From positions 1 through 64,000 of the forward strand of contig PBKD01000007.1 in the NCBI GenBank assembly GCA_002722055.1: a stretch of DNA of 64,000 bases, in the 5' to 3' direction. This DNA is from Rhodospirillaceae bacterium (GTDB taxonomy: Bacteria; Pseudomonadota; Alphaproteobacteria; SHVP01). This document shows, piece by piece, positions 1-8,520 of this stretch. Under the pieces are notes generated by a model. That model made no database searches, was not told where the DNA came from, and worked only from the letters and a program-made list of their open reading frames with translations. Every line of letters begins with the position of its first letter. Position 1 is the stretch's first letter. A program made the translations under genes and the position numbers.

Positions 1-90
1 CCTAAGCGTAAGGCTGCAAAGAAAAAAGCACCTAAGCGTAAGGCTGCAAAGAAAAAAGCACCTAAGCGTAAGGCTGCAAAGAAAAAAGCA
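1..90 (+). repeat. Three perfect 30-bp tandem coding repeats
   Basis: Positions 1-30, 31-60 and 61-90 are identical base for base. A fourth, diverged unit occupies 91-120. The unit is a multiple of three, so copy-number change keeps the reading frame of the basic tail. Identity at silent positions indicates recent expansion or homogenisation. More copies may lie upstream of the window. Confidence 0.95.
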
Positions 91-138
91 GCAAAGCGCA
101 AGGCCCCAAAAAGAAAGGCTGCAAAAAAGCGAAGGTAG
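1..138 (+). CDS. Histone H1-like Lys/Arg-rich protein, C-terminal end (5' truncated by window edge)
   Basis: Frame 1 is open from the first base to a TAG at 136-138. It encodes 45 residues made almost only of Lys, Arg, Ala and Pro. Three identical decapeptides (PKRKAAKKKA) are followed by two degenerate copies ending in KKRR. Such tails are typical of bacterial histone H1-like or AlgP-like nucleoid proteins that bind DNA or RNA through charge. The N-terminal part lies outside the window, so a globular domain cannot be excluded. A basic C-terminal extension of another protein, such as a ribosomal protein or translation factor, is the main alternative. A strong terminator hairpin lies about 100 bp downstream. 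Confidence 0.7.
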   Translation, partial: PKRKAAKKKAPKRKAAKKKAPKRKAAKKKAAKRKAPKRKAAKKRR

Positions 139-240
139 CTGAAGGCCGAAGTAATCAAAGCTTATTCCCCCTTTCTACTTACGTAGTTTATGACAGATTT
201 GGTCAAGGCAGGGAAAATGATTACTAATATTTATATATTA

Positions 241-270
241 GGGCGACCTTAGTGTCGCCCTTCTTATTTT
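241..270 (+). terminator. Rho-independent terminator
   Basis: A perfect 7-bp GC-rich stem (GGGCGAC at 241-247, GTCGCCC at 254-260) with a 6-base loop is followed by the T-rich stretch TTCTTATTTT. It lies downstream of the + strand basic-protein gene. It may also serve the convergent - strand transporter ending at 269, although the T tract on that strand is weaker. It is the only strong hairpin terminator I could find in the window. Confidence 0.85.
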
Positions 271-715
271 AGTTTGAGCTTTTTCTTACTAGATAGAAAC
301 CGAAAACTAAAAAAAATATTCCTAATATTTTGCTTATATCTATCGATCTAGTTTGTAAACCTAAAATACCAAAGTGGTCTATGAACAATGACGCAATAAG
401 TTGACCTAAGAATAATGCTGCAAATAATGTTGAAACACCTAAGATTGGGGCTGAGGTTAGACTTACGTAAACTACAAATGCTCCAATTAATCCTCCACTA
501 ATTAGTATCCACCAATTTGTATTTATAGATAAACCTACTTGTTGTCTTGTAATTATAATTATAACCAATAGAGAAGAAAAAGAAATGAAAGTGGATGTGA
601 GGGCTGCTAAAAATGGATTTCCATAATTTTTTGCTAATATAGAATTTATTGCTGCTTGAAAAGGGATTAGGGCACCCCCTAATACTGCAAGTATGAGGAA
701 TATTGATGATTTCAT
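269..715 (-). CDS. DMT-superfamily inner-membrane protein, YdcZ/DUF606 family
   Basis: The 148-residue protein is almost entirely hydrophobic, with four to five predicted membrane spans. The N-terminal stretch AVLGGALIPFQAAINS and the central AALFLGQLIASLFID match the DUF606/YdcZ half-size drug/metabolite transporter family (families and topology recognised by eye). These proteins often act as dimers or two-gene pairs; no partner gene is present here. Transport substrate is unknown. The ATG is preceded by AGGAG at seven-base spacing, which supports the start. The gene is divergent from the Rieske oxygenase genes across a 195-bp AT-rich gap in which no convincing promoter could be fixed. Confidence 0.75.
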   Translation of the reverse strand: MKSSIFLILAVLGGALIPFQAAINSILAKNYGNPFLAALTSTFISFSSLLVIIIITRQQVGLSINTNWWILISGGLIGAFVVYVSLTSAPILGVSTLFAALFLGQLIASLFIDHFGILGLQTRSIDISKILGIFFLVFGFYLVRKSSN

Positions 716-910
716 TTTTCTCTCCTGATATACACTTGTCCTTTACAATTTTATATTATTACAAAAAATTTTTAAATTTAAATGTATTATAAACTACTGT
801 TTTAAAATAATTTTATATTTTATCTAATCTTCAATAGTAAAGATGATCTTGTTCAGATATTATATTTATTTTTGTAAATAGTTACAAAAAATTAATGTTT
901 TAGGTTTTAA

Positions 911-2092
911 ATGAATTACGAAAACACTATTGCATCCAAAAGAAAGTCATCTCTTCCTGACACTCATTTTGTAAATGGAAGTGTTTATACTAATAAAGCT
1001 ATCTTTCAAAAGGAGAAGGAAAAAATTTTTTTTCATACTTGGCATTTTATATGTCATGAAAGCGAAGTTTTAAGGAAATATGATTTTAGGACTATATCAT
1101 TTTTAGGACAGCCACTAATTATTATTAGAGGTGGTGACAATAAAATTAGAAGTTTTTTAAATGTTTGTTCTCATAGAGGAGCAAAGATAATCCACGCACC
1201 TAGTGGAAACTCAAAAAAATTAACATGTTTTTACCATCTTTGGTCATATAATGATAGGGGTGATTGCATTAGCATACCCAGAGAGAATGGTTACGATAAT
1301 TCAAATTTAAAAAAAAATTTATGTGGATTAACTGAGTTAAAAACAGATGTTTTTATGGGTATGGTTTTTATCAGTTTTAATGAAAAAATAATGCCTTTAA
1401 ACGATTTTATAGGAGACTCGCTTTCTTCTTTTAAAAATACTTTATGTTCAGGAAAATTAGAAGTTTTTCATTATAGTAAATCAACCATAAAATCAAATTG
1501 GAAAGCATGGCAAGAGACTAATTTAGATCTCTATCATGAGTGGATGCATGTTTTATTAAGGAGAACCCAAATTAATGCAGGCAGTATGAAGGATCGTAAA
1601 GTTCAAATAATGCCAAATGGCCATGCAGTAGTGGGTGGTTTGAAAGCAAAGTATGGATCTTATAAAGGTATAAATGACAGAAAGACAACTAAAGCTTTGC
1701 CAGGGCTATCATCTGAGGATTTCTTTTTTGTTGATTTGTTTCCTAATTTTGCAATTTTAGCAAGAGGTACTGCTATTAGAATTGATGTTGTAACCCCAAT
1801 TGATGAAAATACTTCTCTTGTCGAATGGCGAGGTTTAGGCATTAAGGATGAAGATCCTAAAGATAGACGTTTGAGGTGGAAACATCATAACCAATATTGG
1901 GGGCCATTTGGTCGAAATGTTCCAGAGGATGCATTCGCAGCAGAGGCCTGTGGTGAGGGTTTTATCAATTCAGCATCTAGATACCAAATAATTGCAAGGG
2001 AAGAGAATGGAACCGGTCAAGATGACGGTATGTTAAGAGCTTGGTATAAAGAATGGTCAAAATTAACTAATGTAAATATAAATAAACCATGA
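911..2092 (+). CDS. Rieske aromatic ring-hydroxylating oxygenase, large (alpha) subunit
   Basis: This is the 393-residue catalytic subunit of a Rieske non-haem iron oxygenase. The Rieske 2Fe-2S site is C86-x-H88 (CSHRG) with C106-x2-H109 (CFYH). The mononuclear iron region is ETNLDLYHEWMH at 202-213, giving D206, H209 and H213. The His pair is spaced x3, whereas the textbook pattern is x4. The length fits an alpha subunit. The overall look recalls the three-component anthranilate dioxygenase type, but this is recognition rather than a search. The beta subunit follows 37 bp downstream. No ferredoxin or reductase is encoded nearby, so electrons must come from a partner outside the window. The substrate is unknown and is probably an aromatic acid. 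Confidence 0.85.
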   Translation: MNYENTIASKRKSSLPDTHFVNGSVYTNKAIFQKEKEKIFFHTWHFICHESEVLRKYDFRTISFLGQPLIIIRGGDNKIRSFLNVCSHRGAKIIHAPSGNSKKLTCFYHLWSYNDRGDCISIPRENGYDNSNLKKNLCGLTELKTDVFMGMVFISFNEKIMPLNDFIGDSLSSFKNTLCSGKLEVFHYSKSTIKSNWKAWQETNLDLYHEWMHVLLRRTQINAGSMKDRKVQIMPNGHAVVGGLKAKYGSYKGINDRKTTKALPGLSSEDFFFVDLFPNFAILARGTAIRIDVVTPIDENTSLVEWRGLGIKDEDPKDRRLRWKHHNQYWGPFGRNVPEDAFAAEACGEGFINSASRYQIIAREENGTGQDDGMLRAWYKEWSKLTNVNINKP

Positions 2093-2129
2093 GGTAAAAC
2101 TTTTTGAGTTTTAAATAGATATTATCTAA

Positions 2130-2582
2130 ATGTTGGAATATGAAGAAATTGTGAATTTTATTCAAAAAAGTTGTTGGATGCTTGATGAAGAGGATTTTGA
2201 TGGCTTTCTAAGTTTATGTAGTAAAGACTTTCAATATAAAATCACAGCATTCAGTCCAGAGTTAAATAAAGAAATGATTTGGATGGATGAAGATTATGAA
2301 GGTCTAAAAAACTTATTAGGAATGGTCCCAGAACATTTGACAAGATTGGGAAAATTCACACGGCACGTTACTATTGGCCAAACTTTAAGAGGAAATGAAG
2401 AGATTATTATTAAAAGTTCATTCATAGCCGTTCATACAGATTTGAATGGAAAGTCTAATATTTTTGGAGTGGGAAGATATAATGACAAGATAATATCGAG
2501 AGATAAAGGTGTTTTTTTGTTATCAAGGGAAGCTCATTTAGAAACAAGAGATTTAGGAATTGGCTCCCATGTTCCCATTTAA
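2130..2582 (+). CDS. Ring-hydroxylating oxygenase, small (beta) subunit
   Basis: The 150-residue protein has the SnoaL/NTF2-like cone fold expected of Rieske oxygenase beta subunits. Visible traits are an N-terminal helix pair with the acidic run MLDEEDFDGFL and a C-terminal beta-sheet ending REAHLETRDL, typical of the family. It is structural in most alpha3-beta3 oxygenases. It lies directly behind the alpha subunit on the same strand, which strengthens both calls. The ATG has no clear Shine-Dalgarno sequence, so translation may depend on the upstream gene. The following 107 bp to the transporter genes hold no recognisable site. Confidence 0.8.
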   Translation: MLEYEEIVNFIQKSCWMLDEEDFDGFLSLCSKDFQYKITAFSPELNKEMIWMDEDYEGLKNLLGMVPEHLTRLGKFTRHVTIGQTLRGNEEIIIKSSFIAVHTDLNGKSNIFGVGRYNDKIISRDKGVFLLSREAHLETRDLGIGSHVPI

Positions 2583-2691
2583 GCTACAACATATTGTTAT
2601 AATCTGCATAAATTAGTGAAAAATTAATTTATTTTTAAAGAAATGCTTTAATTTTTTTCAAGTTCTGTTTAAATGTGCGGACAGCATAGGT

Positions 2692-2697
2692 GGGAGG
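2692..2697 (+). promoter_or_regulatory. Ribosome binding site deciding the permease start
   Basis: GGGAGG lies four to five bases before ATG 2702. An in-frame GTG at 2690 would place this site inside the coding sequence, so ATG 2702 is preferred. Confidence 0.6.
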
Positions 2698-2701
2698 GAT
2701 C

Positions 2702-3748
2702 ATGGTAAGAAGGTTTATAATTAAGCGACTTTTAATAGCGCTACTTCAATTGATAGGTATAAGTATAGTTGTTTTCTTCATGATACGTCTTTTACCTGCT
2801 GATCCAGTTGCTAGGCTGGTAGGTTTTAATGCAAGTGAAGAAGCTGTTCAACAGGCTACAGAAAGTTTGGGCCTTCATTATTCAAGTGGTCAACAATTAT
2901 TAAATTACGTGGGAGTGTTCTCAGTAACTGGAGAGCCAGGTATTATAAATGGTTATCTAGGAAAATCTTGGGTTACAAGTGAACCAATACTACATGAGGT
3001 AACCAGGTTTCTTCCAATAACATTGGAAATGATAACATATGCACTAATACTTGCATTTATAATTGCTCTGCCTTTGGGTATGAGTAGTGCAACAAGACCT
3101 GGAGGTGCTGCGGATAAGTTTACATTCGTTTGGGGTCTGTTCGCCGGATCACAGCCAGAGTTTTGGTGGGGTATATTATTTGTTTTCATTTTTTTCTTTG
3201 CACTGCAACAAGCTGGTCTTCCGCATGCGCCGGCTCCACTTGGTAGAATCGATCCATTATTAGATGTGCCAAACTCAATAACTGGATTTATCCTTATTGA
3301 TTCCTTGTTAAGAGGCAGACTAGATATTTTCATCAATGCTGCCCATCATCTGATGTTACCAGTCTTGACATTAGTTTTTGTAGTATCGGGCCCTATTGTG
3401 AAGATGATAAGGCAAAATATGATTAGAGTTATAAGGTCGGATTATATACTTTATGCAAGGAGTGCTGGTTTACCTCCAAGAAAAATTGCTTTGTATGCTT
3501 TAAGAGCAGCAATGGCGCCAGCTATGACATTAACAGCTATTATTTATGGATTTTTGTTAGGTGGAGCAGTTCCAGTAGAACTAATATATTCTATAGGAGG
3601 TATTGGTGAGTATTCAATAAGATCAATCATTAGTTTTGATTACCCTGCAATTCAGGGAACAGTTTTAGTAATAGCTATGGTTTCATTAATTATTTATTTA
3701 GCCCTTGATATTGTGCATGCAATGCTTGATCCAAGAATAACTTTTTAA
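2702..3748 (+). CDS. Oligopeptide/dipeptide-type ABC transporter permease (DppB-like)
   Basis: This 348-residue inner-membrane permease has the standard DppB/OppB layout: an N-terminal span (LLIALLQLIGISIVVFFMIR), a periplasmic loop with FNASEEA, and five further spans. The EAA-type cytoplasmic loop is YILYARSAGLPPRKIALYAL, where the ATPase docks. These systems import peptides, opines, nickel complexes or short oligosaccharides, and sequence alone does not tell which. The start was moved from GTG 2690 to ATG 2702 because of a well-placed GGGAGG. It heads a permease-permease-ATPase operon. The usual periplasmic binding protein gene is absent on both sides. Confidence 0.88.
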   Translation: MVRRFIIKRLLIALLQLIGISIVVFFMIRLLPADPVARLVGFNASEEAVQQATESLGLHYSSGQQLLNYVGVFSVTGEPGIINGYLGKSWVTSEPILHEVTRFLPITLEMITYALILAFIIALPLGMSSATRPGGAADKFTFVWGLFAGSQPEFWWGILFVFIFFFALQQAGLPHAPAPLGRIDPLLDVPNSITGFILIDSLLRGRLDIFINAAHHLMLPVLTLVFVVSGPIVKMIRQNMIRVIRSDYILYARSAGLPPRKIALYALRAAMAPAMTLTAIIYGFLLGGAVPVELIYSIGGIGEYSIRSIISFDYPAIQGTVLVIAMVSLIIYLALDIVHAMLDPRITF

Positions 3749-3765
3749 ACTTTCGGCTGGTTGAC

Positions 3766-4701
3766 ATGGAAAAATTAGACTCAAAACAAAATACTAGCTC
3801 GTCAGATTACGTTCCGGTTCCTAAAAGAAGACAGATTCGTCTCTGGAAAAAATTCAAAGAGGAAAAGCTTTTTGCTTTTGGATGTGTCATCTTATTTCTT
3901 TCTTTATTTTTAGCTGTATTTGGTCCATGGATTTCTCCATATGATCCGAACGCGGCAACTGGAAATGTTTCTGTAGCACCCCCACCATTATGGGATTGGC
4001 CTGCTCTTTTCTTTCAAACCGTTTTTCAAGGTGCTGACCCCCCTCATTGGTTTGGAACTGATAATTCTGGTTTAGATGTTTTCTCTAGAACCATATCCGC
4101 TCCTAGAACCGATATGGTTATAGCATTACTTTCGGCATTAGCTTCAATGGTTTTAGGAACAGTGCTTGGTCTTATAGCAGGTTTTTATAAAAACTTTGCT
4201 ACTGAACTGCTTATGAGGATCTCTGATCTTTTACAAGCATTTCCAGTTTTTATAACTGCAATGATACTTGTCGCTCTTTCAGGAAGAAATGAATTTAATA
4301 TTATTTTGGCTTTATGTTTAGTCTATACGCCTATTTTTATACGACTTACAAGAGCAGAGGTTTTAGGGCAAATTTCTAGAGGTTATGTAGAGGCGGCAAG
4401 AGCTGTTGGAAACCCTCAATGGAAAGTAGCATTTAAACATGTTTTGCCAAATTCAATAGTTCCATCACTTATCCAACTTTCTACAACAGTTGGTTTTGCT
4501 GTTCTTTTGACGTCGGGTTTAAGTTTTGTAGGTGCTGGTGTTCGCCCTCCAACACCAGAATGGGGTCTCATGATTTCTCTTGGTGCGCCTCAGATAATTT
4601 TGGGTGAGTGGTGGCAGTCTATTTTCCCTGGAATTGCTATCTCATTGACGATATTTGGTTATGCTGCAGTAGGGCATGGGCTAGAAGAGGATTATCGATA
4701 G
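3766..4701 (+). CDS. Oligopeptide/dipeptide-type ABC transporter permease (DppC-like)
   Basis: The 311-residue second permease partners the gene 17 bp upstream. It carries a cytoplasmic N-terminus, a first span near residues 35-55 and the family-typical WISPYDPN. A periplasmic segment with HWFGTDNSGLDVFSR is the classic DppC/OppC signature. The EAA loop is YVEAARAVGNPQWKVAFKHV. Four more spans follow, ending GYAAVGHGLEEDYR. It should form a heterodimeric channel with the DppB-like subunit in the inner membrane. The Shine-Dalgarno signal is weak, consistent with coupling to the upstream gene. Confidence 0.88.
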   Translation: MEKLDSKQNTSSSDYVPVPKRRQIRLWKKFKEEKLFAFGCVILFLSLFLAVFGPWISPYDPNAATGNVSVAPPPLWDWPALFFQTVFQGADPPHWFGTDNSGLDVFSRTISAPRTDMVIALLSALASMVLGTVLGLIAGFYKNFATELLMRISDLLQAFPVFITAMILVALSGRNEFNIILALCLVYTPIFIRLTRAEVLGQISRGYVEAARAVGNPQWKVAFKHVLPNSIVPSLIQLSTTVGFAVLLTSGLSFVGAGVRPPTPEWGLMISLGAPQIILGEWWQSIFPGIAISLTIFGYAAVGHGLEEDYR

Positions 4702-4708
4702 AGGTAAA

Positions 4709-6556
4709 GTGCAAATGGTAGATAATATAAATAACAAACAAGACCTAGAATCGCCAATTATTGAAGCAGAAGATGTAACTGTTAGGTTTCCTCTTATTGA
4801 TACACCAGATGTATATGCAGTAAAAAATTTTAATATTTCAGTTAAACCAGGTGAGTTTGTTGGTTTGATGGGTGAGCCAGGTTGCGGAAAATCTACCGCG
4901 GCTATGTCATTATTAGGCTTGGTTAGGCCTCCTGGAATTTTTGAATCAGGATCAGTTAAGTATATGGGTAAAGACTTGCTTCAAATGGAAGATGAAGAAG
5001 TTAGAAGTATAAGAGGCAAAGATATCGGAATGATAACTCAAAACCCCCGATACTCTCTTCACCCAATGCTCAGAGTGGGAGATCAAATTTCTAACGTTTT
5101 TAGGGCTCATAATAAGGTTAGCTCGAAAGAAGCTTGGTCTCACGCAGTTGATATGTTGAAATTAGTTGGGATAAATGATCCTGAAAGGAGAGTAAAAGCA
5201 TATGCTCATGAGTTGTCTTCAGGAATGGCTCAAAGAGTTCTAATTGCGATGGCGCTTTCCTCTTCACCAAAACTATTACTAGCAGATGAACCAACTTCAG
5301 GTCTAGATGTTACAATTCAAGCTCAATTTTTAGATCAGATGTGGGATGCATGTCGCCAGACTAAATCAGCAGTTTTATTAGTAACACAAGACCTAGGTAT
5401 AGTTGCAAATTATTGTGATAGAGTATTGATCATGTATGAAGGTCAGATAGTTGAAGATTCAGATGTGTTTACATTTTTTAAATCACCAAAACACGACTAC
5501 AGTAAAAGAATTCTACAGCTGCAGAGAGAGGCTCAGGAAGCAGGTGATGCAGTAGCAACTAATATTGATCAAAAATCTGATCCACTAATGAAGGTAAATT
5601 CATTAATTAAAGAATTCCCTATTAGGGGTTCTAAATCACGAGTTCACGCAGTTGATAATGCAACTTTTGAATTGAGATCAGGAGAGTGTCTAGGTCTGGT
5701 GGGTGAGTCTGGTTCGGGTAAGACCACAATTGGCAGGTGTGTTTTAAGGCTAGAGCAGCCTACATCAGGAGAAATAATTTTTAGAGACGAAAGATTAGAT
5801 ACTCTCTCTATCAAAGATTTTCAAGAAAAGAGATCTAATCTTCAAATAGTTTTCCAAGACCCTTTAGATTCTCTGAACCCACGTTGGACAGTTGAACAAG
5901 TACTTAAAGAACCACTTGATTTACACACCAAGATGACAGAGCAAGAAAAAATGTCTCGAATTTCTGAATTACTTAATTTAGTTGGTCTAGAGGCTTCAAT
6001 GAGACAGGCTTTGCCAAGAGAAATGAGTGCTGGTAGGCAGCAGAGAACATCAATAGCTAGAGCAATAGCTTCAAATCCTGATTTTATTGTTTTGGATGAA
6101 CCTACCTCAGCTTTAACCCCAGAAACTACGGCAGAAATAATTAGATTATTAATGGATTTATCAACTAGTCTTGGTATTTCCTATTTATTTATTTCTCATG
6201 ACTTAACCACTATTAAATATATATGTCACAGAGTGGTGGTGCTTTATCTGGGTCAAATAGTTGAAGTTGGCACGAAGGAGCAGGTCTTCAATGATCCAAA
6301 ACACCCATATTCAAGAGCTCTTCTAGCTGCACATTTATTTCCAGATACTTCTGATAGAAGAGTTGATCGAGATGTAAGAGAGTCATTAGAGGGTGAGATC
6401 CCAAGTCCTGTAACAGAAAATTTACCAAAAGGTTGTTATCTTTATGGCAGATGTTCTCATCAACTAGATCAGTGTAGGGATATGAAACAAAAGTTAACTA
6501 AAATGGAAGATGGCAGGTTTGTTGGTTGTTGGAGAGTTTCAGAGGGGGCTTTATAA
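4709..6556 (+). CDS. Fused DppD-DppF ATPase of the oligopeptide-type ABC importer
   Basis: About 615 residues carry two nucleotide-binding domains in one chain. Domain 1 has Walker A GEPGCGKST (55-63), signature LSSGM (about 169-173) and Walker B LLLADEP. Its switch-loop His is Gln (TQDLG, near 227). Domain 2 has Walker A GESGSGKTT (332-340), signature MSAGR (about 439-443), Walker B IVLDEP and an intact His (SHDL). The C-terminal oligo_HPY-type region has four Cys (about 577, 583, 590, 608), as in DppD-type subunits that bind an Fe-S cluster. Both signatures depart from LSGGQ/LSGGM, so the two ATP sites may not be equivalent. The GTG at 4709 and ATG 4715 are both possible starts behind GAGG. 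Confidence 0.88.
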   Translation: MQMVDNINNKQDLESPIIEAEDVTVRFPLIDTPDVYAVKNFNISVKPGEFVGLMGEPGCGKSTAAMSLLGLVRPPGIFESGSVKYMGKDLLQMEDEEVRSIRGKDIGMITQNPRYSLHPMLRVGDQISNVFRAHNKVSSKEAWSHAVDMLKLVGINDPERRVKAYAHELSSGMAQRVLIAMALSSSPKLLLADEPTSGLDVTIQAQFLDQMWDACRQTKSAVLLVTQDLGIVANYCDRVLIMYEGQIVEDSDVFTFFKSPKHDYSKRILQLQREAQEAGDAVATNIDQKSDPLMKVNSLIKEFPIRGSKSRVHAVDNATFELRSGECLGLVGESGSGKTTIGRCVLRLEQPTSGEIIFRDERLDTLSIKDFQEKRSNLQIVFQDPLDSLNPRWTVEQVLKEPLDLHTKMTEQEKMSRISELLNLVGLEASMRQALPREMSAGRQQRTSIARAIASNPDFIVLDEPTSALTPETTAEIIRLLMDLSTSLGISYLFISHDLTTIKYICHRVVVLYLGQIVEVGTKEQVFNDPKHPYSRALLAAHLFPDTSDRRVDRDVRESLEGEIPSPVTENLPKGCYLYGRCSHQLDQCRDMKQKLTKMEDGRFVGCWRVSEGAL

Positions 6557-6583
6557 TTAAGAGGCAATTTTTTTGTATTTTAT

Positions 6584-8155
6584 ATGTATGATTTTATAAT
6601 TGTTGGTGCAGGATCAGCTGGCGCTGTTATTGCTAATAGACTTTCAGAAAACCCGTCTAATAGAGTTTTGCTATTAGAAGCCGGAAGTAAAGATCTAAAC
6701 CCTATGATACACCTTCCTATTATGTGTGGTGCATTGTTTCCTCTAAATATTAACAATTGGTATTTCCATAGCGAACCTGACCCTAATCTTGAAAATAGAA
6801 AAATATTTATCCCTAGGGGTAAGACTTTAGGAGGGTCGTCCTCAATTAATGGAATGGTATACATACGTGGTCATAAAAGAGATTACGATATATGGAGACA
6901 GTTAGGCTGCACTGGCTGGTCATATGATGACGTATTGCCATATTTCAAAAAGCTTGAGAATCATATTGAACGTGATGATAGGTTTCATGGGAAAAGTGGG
7001 CCCTTAAAAGTAACTCGATCTCATACTAAAAACGAATTATTTGATGCCTTTTTAAAAGCTGGAAATTCAGCTGGTTACCCTTTAACCGATGATTTTAATG
7101 GATCACAACAAGAGGGATTTGGAAGATATGATTTCTCTATTTTCAATGGTAGGCGGCAAAGTACAGCTGTAGCATACCTAAACCCAATTAAGAAAAGAAA
7201 TAATCTCGAGATCATAACAAATGCTCATGTAAAAAGAATAGTTTTTAAAGGTAATAAAGCTTGCGGTATTGAGTACGAAAGAGTAGGCGAGTCAATTATT
7301 GCTAACGCTAATAGAGAAATAATTATTTCTGCTGGAGCAATAAATTCTCCTGTAATACTGCAGCATTCCGGGATAGGAGATAGTTCTCACTTAAGAAATT
7401 TAGGTATTGATATAATTCAGAATTTGCCAGGGGTTGGTCAAAATTTACAAGATCATGTTGCAGTATATGTTCAGCATTTATGTAAAAAACCTATAACAAT
7501 TAGAAGTATGTTTAAGCCTCATGTTGCTCCATTTGCATTACTTAGAGCTATTTTATTTAAATCAGGACCTGCAGCAGCTTTTCCCCTTGAGGGTGGAGCA
7601 TTTGTTAAAACAAATAAAGATTTAGAGATGCCTGATATACAATTTCATTTTCTTCCTGGCCTAGGGCCTAATATGGGCGGTATGAGCAAGCACGGTTTTT
7701 TTTCAAATATATGTTGTTTAAGGCCTGATTCTAGAGGTTCTGTAAAAATTTCAACTTCTAATGCTAAAGTTACGCCATCAATCTTTACAAATTTTCTCTC
7801 AGAGGAGACAGACATAAATTGCATCAGATCAGGTGTTAAAATATTAAGAAATATATTTTCCCAACCAGCATTCGATGACTTAAGAGGAGAAGAACAAACA
7901 CCTGGTCCAGATATTAGGTCAGACGATGAATTAAATAAATGGATAAAAGAAACGGCAGAAACTATCTATCATCCTGTTGGAACATGTAAAATGGGGTTGG
8001 ATGATCGTTCTGTAGTAAGTCCTGAATTAAAAGTCCTAGGCACTGAAAACTTGAGAGTAGCTGATGCTTCAATTATGCCAACGCTTGTTGGGGGGAATAC
8101 AAATGCTCCGTCAATCATGATTGGTGAAAAGGTATCTGACCTAATTTTAAATTAA
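6584..8155 (+). CDS. GMC-family FAD-dependent oxidoreductase (choline dehydrogenase-like)
   Basis: The 523-residue flavoprotein opens with the FAD-binding GAGSAG (8-13). It has the first GMC signature around 79-97 (RGKTLGGSSSINGM) and a second FAD-contact region GAINSPVILQHSGIGD. Near the C-terminus are the catalytic pair His in YHPVGTCKMG (about 463) and Asn in GGNTNAPS (about 507). Family members oxidise alcohols such as choline, alkanols or sugars to aldehydes. The actual alcohol is unknown. The gene follows the ABC operon by 27 bp and precedes a RedY/EthD-like protein and an SDR, so it probably acts in the same catabolic route. No clear ribosome binding site is seen. Confidence 0.88.
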   Translation: MYDFIIVGAGSAGAVIANRLSENPSNRVLLLEAGSKDLNPMIHLPIMCGALFPLNINNWYFHSEPDPNLENRKIFIPRGKTLGGSSSINGMVYIRGHKRDYDIWRQLGCTGWSYDDVLPYFKKLENHIERDDRFHGKSGPLKVTRSHTKNELFDAFLKAGNSAGYPLTDDFNGSQQEGFGRYDFSIFNGRRQSTAVAYLNPIKKRNNLEIITNAHVKRIVFKGNKACGIEYERVGESIIANANREIIISAGAINSPVILQHSGIGDSSHLRNLGIDIIQNLPGVGQNLQDHVAVYVQHLCKKPITIRSMFKPHVAPFALLRAILFKSGPAAAFPLEGGAFVKTNKDLEMPDIQFHFLPGLGPNMGGMSKHGFFSNICCLRPDSRGSVKISTSNAKVTPSIFTNFLSEETDINCIRSGVKILRNIFSQPAFDDLRGEEQTPGPDIRSDDELNKWIKETAETIYHPVGTCKMGLDDRSVVSPELKVLGTENLRVADASIMPTLVGGNTNAPSIMIGEKVSDLILN

Positions 8156-8172
8156 TCTTTTATGGAGAAAAA

Positions 8173-8496
8173 ATGAAAGAAAGAACTTTGATTGTTTTGT
8201 TTAATCTTAAAGACGGAGTTAGTGAGAGAGATTATGAAAAGTGGGCGAAGGAAGTTGATATTCCTATAGCAGGATCACTTAAATCAGTAAGAGATTTTAA
8301 ATTATATAGAACCGAGGGTATATTTGGATCTGATGCGTTGCCTCCATATAAGTATATAGAAGTTCTTGATATAAGTGATTTTGACTCTTTGCCAAGCGAT
8401 ATAGCCTCAGAACCAAAAATGAATGATGTAGCAAATAAATTTCAATCCTTTGCAGACTCACCCATTTTTTTAGTTACTGAGAAGTTTGCTGGGTAA
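8173..8496 (+). CDS. Small RedY/EthD-like dimeric alpha-beta barrel protein
   Basis: The 107-residue protein has a beta-alpha-beta pattern: strand RTLIVLFNLK, helix ERDYEKWAKEVD, strand FKLYRT, strand KYIEVLDI, a helix, and strand PIFLVTE. This is the ferredoxin-like half barrel that dimerises in EthD, RedY/HapK and related proteins. These serve as small cyclases, lyases, mono-oxygenase-like enzymes or accessory proteins in pathways for aromatic or polyketide compounds. No catalytic residues can be assigned. GGAG sits eight bases before the ATG. It lies between the GMC oxidoreductase and the SDR with very short gaps, so it is probably cotranscribed. Function is unknown. Confidence 0.6.
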   Translation: MKERTLIVLFNLKDGVSERDYEKWAKEVDIPIAGSLKSVRDFKLYRTEGIFGSDALPPYKYIEVLDISDFDSLPSDIASEPKMNDVANKFQSFADSPIFLVTEKFAG

Positions 8497-8520
8497 ACCT
8501 ATAACAATTAGGAGAAATTC

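Noticed and set aside
1-90. Tandem repeat as a CRISPR array
   Set aside because: Copies are directly adjacent with no spacers, and the unit is an in-frame basic decapeptide, so it is a coding repeat.
2690-2701. GTG 2690 as the DppB-like start
   Set aside because: It would put the well-placed GGGAGG inside the gene; ATG 2702 has proper spacing and fits family N-termini.
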